A stretch of DNA of 64,000 nucleotides from Thalassia testudinum (taxonomy: Eukaryota > Streptophyta > Magnoliopsida > Alismatales > Hydrocharitaceae), in NCBI GenBank assembly GCA_037157565.1, contig JAZHRO010000036.1, forward strand, positions 128,038,001-128,102,000, given 5' to 3'. The notes under the pieces were generated by a model. That model searched no databases. It worked only from the letters and a program-made list of their open reading frames with translations, and was not told where the DNA came from. This document shows positions 1-11,596 of the stretch, piece after piece. Numbering within the stretch: position 1 is the first letter of the stretch; each line of letters starts with the position of its first letter. Made by a program: the position numbers and the translations under genes.

Positions 1-546
1 AAAATTTTGGTGAAAACCTAATTTTGACCTAAGGAATCCAATGGTGAAGTTGGATTTTAGGTTTGACCACGTTTGACTGGACTTTTTGCATAAAAACCCA
101 AATTAGGTCAATTGATGAGCTAGGACCCTAATCTAGGTCAAAATAGGTTTCAAAGGTCAAATTGAAGGTTATAAACCCTAGGGGATATTTTCCCATGAAT
201 TTTAGAGGGTTTAGTTAATTTTTATCCTGACCAGAACCCTGTTGAATTGAGCAGGTCTGTTTTAGGGTTACTAGTTGTCATTTAATTCCTGAATTGCACA
301 TGAACTCATTTCTGATTGAGCCAACCCACTTTTTATCTTATTTAGACCATTTGACCTATGTTTTGCCTCTAAGAAATCTCATTTATGTACTGCAATGGTA
401 AAATTACAGTTTTACCCTTTATTTCATGTTTTCTTCTCAGAACACTTATTCCTTCAATTAAGCCCTCTTCTAAGTTATGTAGGAGCTTTTATTCTCTTTT
501 TTGGGTCAAAATGAGCTATCTAGGGCTCATGATGTGGCTCTCATCA
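1..546 (-). mobile_element. LTR A, 5' part of an Athila-type LTR cut by the window edge
   Basis: On the minus strand the sequence starts at 546 with TGATGAG and is the inverted counterpart of 6059-6602, the start of the 5' LTR of E1. Similarity is obvious along the whole stretch, with scattered differences. It breaks off exactly at the TGATGAG start, as expected for an LTR boundary. The arms TGATG and CATCA at the start can pair, a weaker form of the hairpin seen in E1, D and F. The rest lies outside the window, so it is unknown whether this is a solo LTR or part of a full element. It abuts remains next to the copia pol end. No coding region is seen. Confidence 0.75.
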
Positions 547-1047
547 TTTAAAAACTTCAATGGATTACTTTAAAGACCAATTTAATGATATCAAGCAATG
601 CATGAATCTTATAACAATATATGAAAGCCCACACATGATTCTAACAATTTTCCACTTGAGTTACATACATCATGTTTATAGTCAAACATTACTTGATAAC
701 CATATGAGCTCAACAAATTGTTATCATACTAAATGTCACCTCTATCAATCACATCCATAAGTATATTAATGCATAACCAAAGTGATTTTTGTTTAACATT
801 TTATATGACTAGATCCACTAATGATCACATACATCAATATAATCAATGACATATATTAAGTACATATGTGTAGTACGAAAGTTGTATGTCAATGTGATCC
901 AAACAATGCTTAGTTTCAACTAGTCCTATCAAATATTCCAAGAGATCATAGTATCATAACATATGAGTTCAAAACAAAGCTTAGACTATATTGTGCACAA
1001 ATAACAAATGTGTCCATAGATCAAGAACATTGGAGGAAAAACTCCCA
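547..1047 (-). other. Noncoding stretch after the copia pol stop, probably copia 3' LTR remains
   Basis: This AT-rich stretch of about 500 bases lies directly downstream (minus strand) of the copia pol stop codon. A purine-rich AGTGGGAG on the minus strand at 1041-1048 fits a polypurine tract, so the 3' LTR of the copia element probably starts near 1029 (TGTTCTTG). LTR A interrupts it at 546. I see no gene, no second LTR copy in the window to compare with, and no TATA box I trust. Confidence 0.4.
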
Positions 1048-1120
1048 CTAAACCATGGTATCATCAAATGATACAACATTCATCCTGGCAACATGCTCAT
1101 GAAAGACCTTGGGTGGTAAC
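1048..1120 (-). pseudogene. Ty1/copia pol, C-terminal end (segment 4 of 4)
   Basis: Minus-strand translation gives the end of a copia RNase H domain, including FHEHVARM, followed by a TAG stop at 1048-1050. It continues the reading frame interrupted at 2413. Removing LTR J and one GTAAC copy restores the frame TKGLPPKVFHEHV, the usual ending of copia polyproteins. This segment therefore belongs to the same element as 2413-3109, 39112-40410 and 50165-51590. Confidence 0.85.
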
Positions 1121-2412
1121 TAATATCGAGAAAATCGCGAAGTATAAAAATATGGATTTCGTCGTCGTAGTCACGAAGTTCTCAAAACCAAATATATTTT
1201 ATTTAACCTGGATGGTGAGTCTAAGGTTGGTCACTAGGAGGCAAGTGTCAGTTTTATTAGGTTCCACTTATTTTATTTTTGTGTTTTTCTATATATTCAT
1301 TTTTTTCTTCTATTTTTGATAAGTCACAAATCCATGAAATCAATGGAAGGGAGAGAGCGAAAAATAACGTCTCATTAATTAATAATTCAAGTACAATAAA
1401 GAGAGGGAGACAAGAGAGAAGAAGATAGAAAAAGGGAGAGAGAGAGAAGAGGGGAGCTTCTTTGGGTGATCGCTTGTGTAGTGGTGCAAAGACGGGTTTG
1501 TTAAGCCTGTGCTTGTGTCCACCAGGATGCTGAGAGCTCCAGGATGAAGTTGGAGAAGAAGAAGCTGAAGATGGAAGTGCAACAGAGGTTGAAGAAGCTA
1601 AGATGTTGGAGAAGCATAGGAGAAAGTTGCCACCTAGGAGGAAGGTGTGGTGTGAAGTGTGGAAGAGGAGACTAAGGGTAGAGACCTAAGGATATCAACA
1701 TCAACTAAGGGAAAGAAGGTGGATAGGAAGGGAGTTAACCTAAGGGAAAGAGCACACCCCTTAAGGGGCTTAGGAAAGGAACTAGGCTATGGAGGGTGGA
1801 AGGAGTGGATGATTGCAAATGGTGGAGAAGGGGTCTATTGATAGGAAAAAGGCTTGGATGGGATTGGTTGATAGGGAGAGAGTTAAGATTGTTGATATGG
1901 CATAATAAGGGCCTTAGGATCTAAATGAATGGTGGAGTTTGGGAGGGGGGTTGGCGCTAAGTGCATGTGTGTATGCATTAGTGTGTGCATTGGAGAGAGA
2001 GTTAATGAATAGGAGACAGATGTGGGGAGGGATTTTAGGATGGCCATATAAAGGTCATTAAGGAGAGATCTAGGTTCAATTATGGGTTTCCATGTAGAGT
2101 TGGATCTAGGTTAAGTGGCACTTGGGTGGTGATGTGGCGTCTTAGGTGGTGTACTGATGTGGAACTTCATTAAATGCACCTTGGAGAATAATCCTCTACT
2201 TGGTTTCCTGCTTCACATATTTACTTATTTCCTTCATGTGGCCTTGCATTATTCACAAACACCTAATAAGCAAAAAATTATAGATAAAGTTGGTGCATCT
2301 CCTAAAATGCCTATATGGAAATAATGTGATATTTATAATCTAAATGTATTATGTTAACCTAGGAACAACCCATGAAATATGCATATTAGCATCTATAATT
2401 GTGGAATTATTA
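1121..2412 (-). mobile_element. Solo LTR J (1.29 kb) in copia pol, TSD GTAAC
   Basis: The unit is flanked by perfect 5-bp repeats GTAAC at 1116-1120 and 2413-2417, and its removal restores the copia frame. On the minus strand it starts TAATAATTCC and ends GATATTA. An inverted repeat ATAATT-CCAC-AATTAT lies at its start. A TATA-like box (minus strand TTTATATG, near 2045-2053), a long pyrimidine-rich leader on the minus strand (1400-2000) and no coding sequence or second LTR fit a solo LTR. The non-canonical TA ends agree with other Athila-type LTRs here that end in TA. The open frames inside are low-complexity and not credible proteins. Confidence 0.8.
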
Positions 2413-3109
2413 GTAACCCCTTAGTGAGTGGATCAGTAATCATAGAGTTAGTTCCAATGTGCTCTATAGACACAACCACTTTTAACTCTTTCCTTAACAA
2501 CAAGAAACTTGATGTCAATGTGTTTTGACCTTAATGAGCTTCTATTGATATTAGATCGTATGCTGATTTGTTGTCACAGAATATCTTTAATGGTCTTTCA
2601 AAATCATTCACAATCTGTAGTCTTGTGACGAAATTTTGGAACTACATTCCATGATTGGATGCCTCATAATAGGCTATGGATTTTGTTGATATGGTTGAGG
2701 TAGTTATTATCATATGAATAGCACTCCTCCATGAGATAGCTCATCCCATTAGCAAATAAATATAGCATGATGTGGATCTACGACTATTTTGGCAACTAAT
2801 GAAGTCGGAGTCAGAATACCTAATGACCTCCAATCGATCTAATCTATCGTAAGTGAGCATATAATCTTTTGTTCTTTGTAGGTACTACATTACCCACTTG
2901 TATGCCTTCCAATGATCTAGTTCAGGATTGCTTAAATATCTGCCCAACATTCCAACAATGTACGCAATGTCTGGATGTGTTTAGACTTAAGCATACATCA
3001 AATTTCCTACAACTGATGCATAGGGAAAATATTCCATCTCTTTACTTTAACTTGAGTTTTAGGGCATTGGTAGAGACTGAATTTGTCTTCCTTATCCATA
3101 GGGACATTC
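2413..3109 (-). pseudogene. Ty1/copia pol, RNase H region (segment 3 of 4)
   Basis: The minus strand encodes the last part of a copia reverse transcriptase and its RNase H. In order these are a PMDKEDKFSL block, a degenerate SLMYA/tRPDI block, YSDSDF, IFCDNKSAYDL (RNase H catalytic Asp) and VSIEHIGTNSMITDPLTKG. Several stops and frameshifts show it is dead. The upstream continuation is at 39112: the right-hand piece ends MKECRQG and this piece resumes NVPMDKEDKF, which fits one uninterrupted polyprotein. TSDs of LTR J (left) and LTR C (right) bound it. Confidence 0.85.
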
Positions 3110-5769
3110 TGGAATGACCCTTCCTACGGGTCGTTTAAGAATTTCTCAAAAGGGTAGGGGTGTGAGCACAATTTTAAACCCCCTGGGTTTAAGTTTGTTG
3201 GCTCTGCGGGGAAGAGGAAACCTCACAATTTTTCCTTCTCTCTCTTCCACCACAACTCACACACACATGCACACTAACCCTAACTCTTCCCTTTATAACC
3301 CCCACACCCCCTCCACCCTCTCCATCTCCACACCACCACCACCACCTCCACCTTCACTCCTCCACCACCTTGCCGCCGGTGACCATGTCCTCCCCCGTCC
3401 CCTTGGAGCCACGAGTGGGGAAGAAGGAGAGGGGCGGAGCACGGAGGAGAGGGAGAAAGAGAGAGTGTGGGCGAGGGAGAGGGAGGGAGAATGGGCGAGG
3501 GAATAGGAGGTGAGAGGGAAGGAGCTCAGGAGAGGTGCGGCGAGTGCAAGGAGAGGAGCTCGAGAGGAAGGAGGAGCTGTGTAGGGGGAGACCTGCACGA
3601 AGAAGGTGCCACTGCTGCGGTTGCAGCAGATGGAGCTTGCGAAGTGAAGCTTCGTGAGGCATTCTGTGGATTCATTTTTCTGCAGTATCATACGTCTGTA
3701 ACACTCTACAAACGTTTAACGGAGCCACAGGACATCCAGAGCTGACACCGGATGTTTGACAGCACACAAAGTGCGATGTATGTACCCTACACGAGCCTAC
3801 ATGCATGTACGTTTATATATATGTGTCATGTTTTTAACCTGCATGTGCATGCACAGGTACAAGTCTTTGGAAAGGCAGGTGGTGTGCCCTTTGAGGCATT
3901 TTAGGACGTCTGGAGACCATGTCAGATGTATGACTGCTCTTCCAGACGATCGGGAGTAGTGTCAGGCATCTGGGAACCCCCTCAGAAGGCTGTGTGGGGT
4001 AGTAGACGATGGATACAGGTGCAGGAGAAAGGTGAGCTACTCCGTTCATTTAAGGCGTTTGGGACTCACCCCAGACATTTGATTTTGGTTAGTACGCATG
4101 TTTTTGGGCTGGTTTAAGGCCTAAACAGAGTTGGTTTTACGCAAATGAAGTATCAATGGTTTTCGTTCAGATTTCTCTACGTGTTAATGTCGCACCTATG
4201 CTATTTTGAACTCATTTGACAGATTGGTCAATGGTATAGGTCTCCAGTCGGTCGTGTATACGGGACCAGCAGAGACGACAGAATCTACCGTTCGAGCCCC
4301 CATTCCACCTGATTATCCTGGTAGAGTGGTCTTCTTAAATACTGTAATTTAAATGATAAAAGTGCATGCTATATTAGAAGGATATGATTGAATCCTAGGA
4401 TATGAAAGCCCCTAGGGCTAAAAAGAATGAATGTACATTACTTGAGCCACGCTATTATATTCTGAATTGCATGTTACAGTTTTTACTATTAGCAAGTGAT
4501 AGTTAAGTGATGCGGTGCTTGTTTCATTTATTAATCACATGCTGCCTGTTATACAATTAAGAATCGGAATGTAAATAGTGATATATGCTGTTTATGAAAT
4601 AAGACGAATATTGGTGCATGAACCCTACGGGGAACTAGAAAAGGGATCAAATACTATGATATGGAAATTTGATGCGTGTGGAAACATGTTGCCTATGGGC
4701 TAGTTGGTTGTATGGACTTAGGTGTGAAAAGTGAGATGGTTCTCGTGTATGCGGTATTGAGGAGAGCTACTGTCACTTTAGTGTAGGGGGAGCTAGCCGC
4801 CCCTTGGGTTGGGACCTAGGGTTAGGAATGGCCCCCTACACCGACTCTTGTTAGGTCCACTGGGTAAACTGGGATAGCCGGGTGAGGGTACGTAGGCTAT
4901 TGAGGGGTGTGGCCCTTGTTCGATTCTGTGTTGTACGTTTAGGCGTACCCGTTAGCAAAAACGACTGACCGTGTGCCAGAGCAGGGTAGCTACCCGTGCG
5001 CTTATCGCGTATGCCATAGTCACTGCTACATCGCGACCATGACCCCGGGGTGGTAGACTGGGTGTAGGACTACCATGGGGTGCTCTCCCAACCAAGAGAG
5101 TGCCACGTGTACATCCTGCATTGTGGGCAAAACTGCTTCAAGACCGTTCCCTTAGGGAACAAGTGGATTTGAGAAACGTTGTGGACCCTTACTAGAAACT
5201 GAATCAGAAACACATGGATGTTTAAAAGGAAACAAATAATAATACATAACTGGAAATTTGATGGTTAATTAGTTGCTTGTTTCCTTTATGTTTAATTGCA
5301 TGTAAATGACTTAATCACTACTCTACTCAATGTTAACTGACCACAGATTTATATAACTGTGTTCAGGTTAGGGAGTTGAGCAGCCAGTGCCATCGGTTGG
5401 CTAGGGTGCTGGGCCCGGCTGAGCCCAGCCATAGTGTTTTTCTCTTTTCCGTTGCAGAGACTTTTTGTTGTAGTGAGTACCATTAGATATAGTAACTATT
5501 TCTCCTATGTTCTGTTATATTTCTCTCTATTCTAGTTGTGATGGCTATGTCTGTAATATTACTTTTTCCACCTAGGGCATGTAATATCTTTGAGATATTC
5601 TATTCTAGTTCCATTTTTGTCTATTATCTATTTTTTTTTAGTTACATTGCATGTGTGGTTGTGGAATGTTTCTGCATTTGGTTATTTCTTGTTGGACGAC
5701 TGGGTCTTGGGATTTAGTCGAGGCAAGCTGATCTCAGGTTTTGTAGAAAGTCGGGATCGGGTCGTAACA
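3110..5769 (+). mobile_element. Solo LTR C (2.66 kb), Tekay-type family, TSD CATTC
   Basis: It is bounded by perfect CATTC repeats at 3105-3109 and 5770-5774. It starts TGGAATGACCC and ends GGGTCGTAACA, matching (on the opposite strand) the ends of LTR H and of both E2 LTRs. Shared landmarks are a TTTATAA box at 3292-3298, GACGTC-containing motifs near 3900-3960, the block with 'tctaccgttcgagcccc' near 4290, the GTAGGG/GCTAG modules at 4780-4930, and a hairpin with arms GCTGGGC and GCCCAGC at 5408-5429. No primer site follows its 3' end and no coding sequence lies inside, so it is a solo LTR. Small frames at 3.1-3.7 kb lie in the purine/pyrimidine-biased region after the TATA box. Confidence 0.88.
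5408..5429. other. Conserved Tekay-LTR hairpin, copy in LTR C
   Basis: Arms GCTGGGC and GCCCAGC flank an 8-base loop. Equivalent hairpins occur at 19485-19506 (LTR H), 20379-20400 and 32122-32143 (E2 LTRs), each about 335-360 bases from the LTR 3' end. Confidence 0.7.
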
Positions 5770-5774
5770 CATTC

Positions 5775-6058
5775 TTGTAAGGGTTTGAAATTTTATGATC
5801 TTTTCACGACCAATTAAATCCTTATTAGGTTTCCAACAAATGGAATTAGGAATACTTAATGGAAATTCCTTTTGTTAAGGCCAATCGATCAAGGTCCTGA
5901 ATGAGTATTATTAAAAACTTAAGTTGTAAGGGGTGTAATGTGAAGAAAGAGGATGGAGAGCTTATTCCTAAATAAGGTTTTTGGGTGGAGGGATTTAATT
6001 GCTGAAATTTCACCTATCATACAACCTACCATTTAAGAGAAAAATCTCATATGTAACT
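5775..6058 (+). mobile_element. LTR-like unit G, part 1 of 3
   Basis: G is a noncoding unit of about 3.1 kb split into 5775-6058, 16527-18774 and 38546-39111 by E1 and F. It starts near TGTAAGGGTTTG and ends AGGGCATGACA, and it interrupts the copia frame between MKECRQG and NVPMDKEDKF. Those facts point to an inserted solo LTR of chromovirus style. The flanking duplication is degraded (left ..ATTCT, right TCTCC), so the left boundary is good to a few bases only. LTR C later inserted at this left edge. Confidence 0.6.
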
Positions 6059-6985
6059 TGATGAGAACCTCATCATGAACCCTAAGTAGCTTATTTTGAC
6101 CTAATAAAGTGAACAAAAGCTCCTGCATAACCTAAAGGAAGGCTTAACTCAAAAGATTACTGATATGAAAAGAATACATGAAATAAAGGGTAAAACTGCA
6201 ATTTTACCATTGCAGTACATCAATGGGATTTCTCAGGGTCTAGACATAGGTCAATTGGACTTAATAAGAGAAAAAATGGGATGGTTCAGTTAGAAAAGGA
6301 TTATTGTGAAATTTAAGAATTAAATGACATTCTATACCCCTAAAACAAACCTACTTAAATTCACAAGGATCCAAGCAGGATAAAAATCAACTAAACCCTC
6401 TAAAATTCATGGAAAAATATCCCCTAGGGTTTAGAACCTTCAATTTTGCCTTTGGAACCTGTTTTGACCTAGATTGGGGACCAAGCTCAATATTTGACCT
6501 AGTTTGGGTTTTTATGAAAAATGTCCAGTCAAACGTGGCCAAACCTAAAATCCAACTTCACCATTGGATTCCTTAGGTCCAAATTAGGTTTTTACCAAAA
6601 TTTGGACCTAAGGGAAGGCCATCTTTACCTACTTTGCAAAATAGTCCACCTAATTACATTTTGGCTCGTAACTTTTGAAAAACCTTGCGAAGACCCCCTC
6701 GACTTCTTTGTCACTTTTCGCATTCAGGTCCCTCTGCCATTGCAGTAGAGAGCCATACCTTCGGTGAGGTTTCGAGGAAGATTTCTCCTCGCTTCCTTAG
6801 GGAGTTGCTCCCAGATTTGAAAGGGGAGTCCTCTACGAAACTCCCTATCGCCTGAGCAGCTTCCTAAGCCCTGAATTGCCCCATACCTCTCGTGCGAATG
6901 CTCGAAAGGTATGGGTATCACTTTCGGCCATACCTCCGGCAAGGATTTTTGGCCGCCACCATGCGCCTAACCCTTTGCTCGTGCC

Positions 6986-6992
6986 TATATAA
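6986..6992 (+). promoter_or_regulatory. TATA box of the E1 5' LTR
   Basis: TATATAA occurs in GTGCCTATATAAGAAG, upstream of a pyrimidine-rich leader, the usual place for an LTR core promoter. The 3' LTR has lost the corresponding region, so only this copy remains. Confidence 0.65.
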
Positions 6993-8215
6993 GAAGCACT
7001 AGGTCTGGCCGAAGGGGGTAAGCTTGTCCTAGCCTGAGATACCCTCTAAATCTCCTCCGTCCTCATCTCCGGTTAGACGCTGGCAAGCTCCGACGACCTT
7101 CTCTCCCTTGTCTCGTAGATGCTCGCAAGCTTCGACGACCTTCTCTCCCTTGTCTCGTCGCTCTGCCACCATACCAGTGGTAGTGTCATCTCCACCTCAC
7201 TCCTCCGCATTACGCCGTACCCGCGCTAGCTGCTCCGACCTCCTCCTCGTCACCGTCCTCTCCATCTCAGGGCTTTCGTCTTCGGCGATGGCACATACGA
7301 GCCGGCCACCTCCTCCGCTCCCCCCTTCGTCTAACCTCCCTCAGATAAGTCCTCTCTCTCTTCTCATCTCTTTTCTCGCATTTATCTATTAAAATCCGCC
7401 TCCATCTTCTCCACCTTCGGTAGACCACCGGCAAAGTGCTCCCGCCACTCCACGCATCCACCCACCTCGCCAACCACCCCACAAGCTCCGCCACGTCTCA
7501 TTGACCATAACCCCTCCTCCATTCATCTCCACACGCCCCCAACACGTCCCCCGAACACACCCACATCTGCACGCACAGGGTGACCTAGGCAAGCACACTT
7601 AGGCCACCCGCACCATGCCGACCACCATCCCACCTTCGCCGTGTCAAAGCAAAGCTTCCTGCATAGATAAGGCTGCGAGGCCGTTTGCTTGTGGATAAGG
7701 TTTAGGCTTCTGTCGCCATTGAAGCAGGCATGAAGAAGCTCGAGAGCTTCGTCCAGGACCCCAGGCTCCAGGCTCCAAGTCCCAGACGGTGCGGATTTCT
7801 TTCGCTCACACTATTAGCCCAGCTATTGGAGTCCAAGTCCCACGTAGATGCTGCAATTTGTGAAGACTTCTGTTGCGGGGGCACCTGCATAGAGGGTGGG
7901 ACATTTAGTCCCACCTCGTAAGATTGAAAGCGGAAGCAATGATATAAGTTGAAAAAGTTGCATAGGCTTAGCGCCTTAAGTCACTGGGTGAGGTCCCCTC
8001 GCCCACTTACCCACCCGTTCACGACCCACGCTCCGCGAACCTGGTTGCCTGACCCGATTACCCAGCACTCCTCATGCACCACCCACGCCGGTGTGCCTAG
8101 ACCTGGGTACGCTTGACCCAACCCAATTACCCGGCTCTGGGAGAGCATTCCTAAGATCGAAATAGAGAAAGAGAGATGTAGGGAGGGTAGGGGCTAGGTT
8201 TTGCATTGTGGTGCT

Positions 8216-8790
8216 ATGCAGAAGCTAAAGGAGGCATCTGTTGAAGAAGGAAGGAGAAGAAGCCAAGGAAGGAGCTGAAGGACTTAGCAAGGAAGACTGA
8301 AGCCGCAGAAGAAAAGGAGGAGGAAGCAGCTATGGGAAAGGAGAAGAAGAAGCACTGTAGTAGAGGAGCGGCAGAGAAAGAGAAGAAAAAGAGAGGGAGG
8401 CGTGGCTGAAGAAGATTGCTACAGAGGCCAAGGAAGAAGAAAGGCTTGAAAGCAGAAGAAGAGGAAGAAGAGCAGTTGAAGATAGAAGAAAGAAGAGGAA
8501 GAGAAGAGAAGTAGAAGAAAGAAGAAGAGGAAGAGAAGAGAAGCAAAGGAAGAAGAAGAGGAACTGCTGAAAATAGAGGTGAGGCTGAAGAAGAAAGACA
8601 TGGCAGAAGGAAGAAGCAGAAGAAGGAAAGAGCGAGCACTGTAGCAATTGCCAAATAAGGCGTCTGATTTACAAAATCAGACGTTTGATTCACAAGGAAA
8701 ATTAGAGAAAGAAAGAAGGAAAAGGTGCGGCTGAGAAGAGAAGGAAAAGGAAGAAAGAGAAGAAAGAAGAAGCCATCAAGAGAATATTCA
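8216..8790 (+). repeat. Purine-rich GAAGAA tract in E1 5' LTR
   Basis: Almost pure A/G on the plus strand, in imperfect GAAGAA/GAGGAA units, interrupted at about 8640-8700. The matching tract in the 3' LTR is 15672-16255. Antisense frames of up to 206 codons here are Ser/Phe/Leu-rich by-products of composition, not genes. LTR D has a similar tract on its own sense strand (about 25000-25230). Confidence 0.8.
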
Positions 8791-9051
8791 ATTTTCTCTT
8801 CCATTTCTATTCTCTTTTTAGCTTTCTTATACATGGACTCTCATTTATATTATTGTTAAATATCATATTGTGAGAATTGTGAATTCTGTTTCTAAAATAC
8901 CAATTTGCTCCCTGAGTTCGACCTTGGAAATTTTGACTTTCGAGTAAATAAATTATTAATCGTTTTCGCGGTGATTTCAAATATACTCCAACGAACGTCC
9001 TTTTTTTTAAAACCACGATCTTGCCTCTCAAAACGATTCAACACTATTTTT

Positions 9052-9070
9052 TGGCGTCGTTGCCGGGGAG
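9052..9070 (+). promoter_or_regulatory. Primer binding site of E1, tRNA-Asp type
   Basis: TGGCGTCGTTGCCGGGGAG starts five bases after the LTR end. It matches the complement of the 3' end of plant tRNA-Asp except for one C-to-T change at the sixth base. This is the usual primer of Athila-type elements. Confidence 0.88.
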
Positions 9071-9982
9071 TAACGGGCATTTTAGAAGCTTTGATCACAA
9101 CTTCTGATTCAATACTGACTTAATTTCTCTCTTTTGTTGTGTTTATCACAGGGAAAGTTGAGGAAAGAAAAAGCAGCTGTACAACAACCACACCAGGGAA
9201 CAGGTAAACCTTTATTAGCCCTCTCTTTTAATCCCCTCAAAATCTAAAAAGGAGAAACAAAGAAAAAAATCAATCTAGGGCTACCTGTTTCCATATTTAG
9301 TAATTCACCAAAAGTTGTCTGATTTTCATTTCAACACATTTTTGATTGCACATTCACTTAAGGTAACTAGGGCTAAAACCTTCTTGATTGAGCCCTAGAT
9401 ACCAATTTGTGAGGCAACTAAATTGGACCAAATAGAGCCAACTTAAGGATTACAAGCTAGGGTTTTAGAGACACATCTTCTTCTAAGCAAAAAATCAAAA
9501 ATTTCAAAAAGAGGTGTGCCTAGGCCTTGTTTGAAAAGATCTATCCAAGAGTAACCCTAAGCAAATCAGGCTCTTAATCCATTTGAACCTTAAAAGAAAG
9601 GATCTAAAAGCTCTCAAAAGGAACAAAGAGGTGAAGTTGGTCCTTTGGGTCAACCAACCTTAAAATTAGGTCACTTTACACTCAAAAGACCTAAAGTTCA
9701 AGTGGAACCCTAAGCACCTTCATCTTAACTAAAAAAGGTAGACTTAAGAGGTCAAGGTCCCCATTCTGGTCTACTTGGAATCTTAGTGACAAGAGAGGTC
9801 GGGTAGGGGAAACCACATTCTGATCTCATCAAATCCTTCGGTGCATGTTTTGTAAGAGGTCCTTAAGACCTCCTTTAGAAATCCACTCTCCCCAAGGCCA
9901 AGCCTCGGTACCCTTGTTTGTGCGGCAACCCCACCACATAGATCTTTCCTCTGATTCACAACCAAGTTCTCCTTCTTCCATC
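9071..9982 (+). other. E1 untranslated leader
   Basis: About 900 bases lie between primer site and gag with no conserved protein signal. It is A-rich, with repeated 'aaaacc', 'ccctaa' and 'aggtc' words. Long leaders of this kind are normal in the lineage. The frame upstream of the gag start (from 9845) is open but does not look like gag until about 9983. Confidence 0.6.
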
Positions 9983-11590
9983 ATGGCACAACCTGTTGAA
10001 GAAGAGAACAACCTTGAGCATCAGCTACAGCGCCTAAAAGATCTCTTCCAAAACTTTGTGAACCCATCGCAGCATCCTATGATGCGAGATCACTATAATC
10101 TCGCTGCGGTGGCAATTGAGCCTCGAGTCCGAATCCCGGCTGGAGGTCTTGATTCCGAACTCAAGCTCAATATGATTCATGCCATACCAAAATTCTATGG
10201 GCTTAACTCCGAGGATCCATTACAGCACATTAAACAGCTCAAGCATCTGGCCCAGACCTTCGAGTCAGATGCACAAAATTAGGATATTCTACTCATGAAG
10301 ATGTTTTCTTTCTCTCTCATGGACAAGGCTGCTCATTGGTATCAAACTCAGACTCGTCCGATCAACACATGGGATTAACTTCAGTCCAAGTTTTTGAAGA
10401 AGTTCTTTCCCGATGGTCGGACAAATGCCTTGCGCCATCAGATCACTCATTTCACCCAACAAATGGGAGAACCTCTTCATGAGGCATGGGACCGATTCTT
10501 AGATCTCATGTGAAAGTGTCCCCATCACGGAGTTCCTAAATGGGAGCAAGTTTAGTCTTTTTACTAGGAACTCCATGAAGACATTCGATTATTCGTCAAT
10601 GCAACCTGCGGAGGAAACATCATGGGTCAGCATGAGGACAAGGTGTGGGAGATTCTCGAGAATATGTGTAAGAACTCCATCAACAATGACTCCATGGGCT
10701 TATTCGATCAGATGAATACTCGCGCATCGACGAATCTTAGGGGAGCACATGAGACGCAGGGCTTGTCCGCATCCGTCGACTTGGAGCTGATGGCCAGTCG
10801 GTTGGACAAGGTCTCTATCATAGAGAAGAATGTGGATGAGCTAACTCGACATTTGCAGCGAGCCACCTCTACACAGAACTCTTTCGCACAGCCACCTCTC
10901 ACAAGGGAAACTGTGCAAAACATCTATCGTTGATCTTCTCAGGGGATGGAATTGTATCCACCCCCATCTGACTCCAGGATCGGAGGGACCTCCGATCTGC
11001 TCTATTCTCATCAGGGGAACTCTGAACCCCCATACTCTGACTTTTCTGAGGCTCCTCAGACCTGCGAGGACCTCAATGCCATCCAGAATGACCCATTTCC
11101 AACACCTACAACCCTGGATGGCGAAATCATCCCAACTTCCAGTGGGCGAGAAATTCTCAGAATCAAAGACTACCTTATCAATCCCGTCCACAAGCCCCTC
11201 GTCCATATCAATCGCCTCAGCCTTGGCCCAACCCCACCTATCAATCTGGGCCAAACTAAGACCAAATGACTCTTATCCTCCAAACACTGGCTGACATTTA
11301 GAAAACGAATGCGGCAATACAAAAACAACACAAGGACGAGATCATAGAGGTTCACAACCAACTCGCCCAGATGGTGAATTCCTGCCAACCAGGCACACTT
11401 CCTTCGCAACCTCTGCCGAACCCAAATAACGTGCCGACCCAGAGGCACGTTATGAACCCAAATCCTGGCCACACACATATGATTTATCAGGCCCCTTTTT
11501 GTTCCATAACCTGACGGGATGGAAGCTTCGACATCTTATGCGGGATTTCAACATCAGCCACCCATTTTACCAACCCCAAACTAGAACCAG
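9983..11590 (+). pseudogene. gag: E1 gag (capsid) pseudogene
   Basis: Gag forms the capsid-like particle. The likely start is the ATG at 9983 (MAQPVEEENN). Recognisable blocks are VRIPAGGLDSELKLN, HAIPKFYGLNSEDPLQHIK, KAAHWYQTQ, TNALRHQITHF and GEPLHEAWDRF (10480s), the conserved capsid core of Athila gag, then a variable Pro/Ser-rich tail. In-frame stops include one near 10280, one near 10377, one near 10511 and several after 10930, so no intact protein is possible. E3 has the matching block FHEAWERYNDLLRKC at its deletion point. Confidence 0.85.
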
Positions 11591-11596
11591 GCAGGA

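Larger units (their letters stand above)
6059..9046 (+). repeat. E1 5' LTR (2.99 kb)
   Basis: It starts with the perfect hairpin TGATGAG-AAC-CTCATCA and ends ACACTA just before the primer site. The end is TA rather than CA: this choice is forced by the TAACT duplication and by divergence from the 3' LTR after that point. A TATATAA box lies at 6986-6992. A 42-base tandem duplication is at 7074-7157, and a GAAGAA-rich purine stretch at about 8216-8600 and 8690-8780. From 7070 on it matches 14563-16521 closely. Its first 0.5 kb matches LTR A in inverted orientation and, more weakly, LTR F (36673-36900). Confidence 0.88.

Noticed and set aside
5770..5900. Copia coding sequence directly right of LTR C
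   Set aside because: Translations do not continue the copia frame; the true continuation is at 39112, so this is the start of unit G.
1..6602. 1-546 and 6059-6602 as terminal inverted repeats of one large DNA transposon
   Set aside because: Both are the starts of Athila-type LTRs (hairpin TGATGAG); 6059 has its own TSD partner at 16522, and copia and Tekay sequence lies between them.
8214..8834. 206-codon minus-strand frame as a membrane protein gene
   Set aside because: It is the antisense of a GAAGAA purine tract, repeated in the other LTR (15751-16308); composition explains the long frame.
9052..9070. tRNA gene at the tRNA-Asp-like sequence
   Set aside because: Only the 3' end complement is present; it is a primer site. 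The same applies to 31792-31803.
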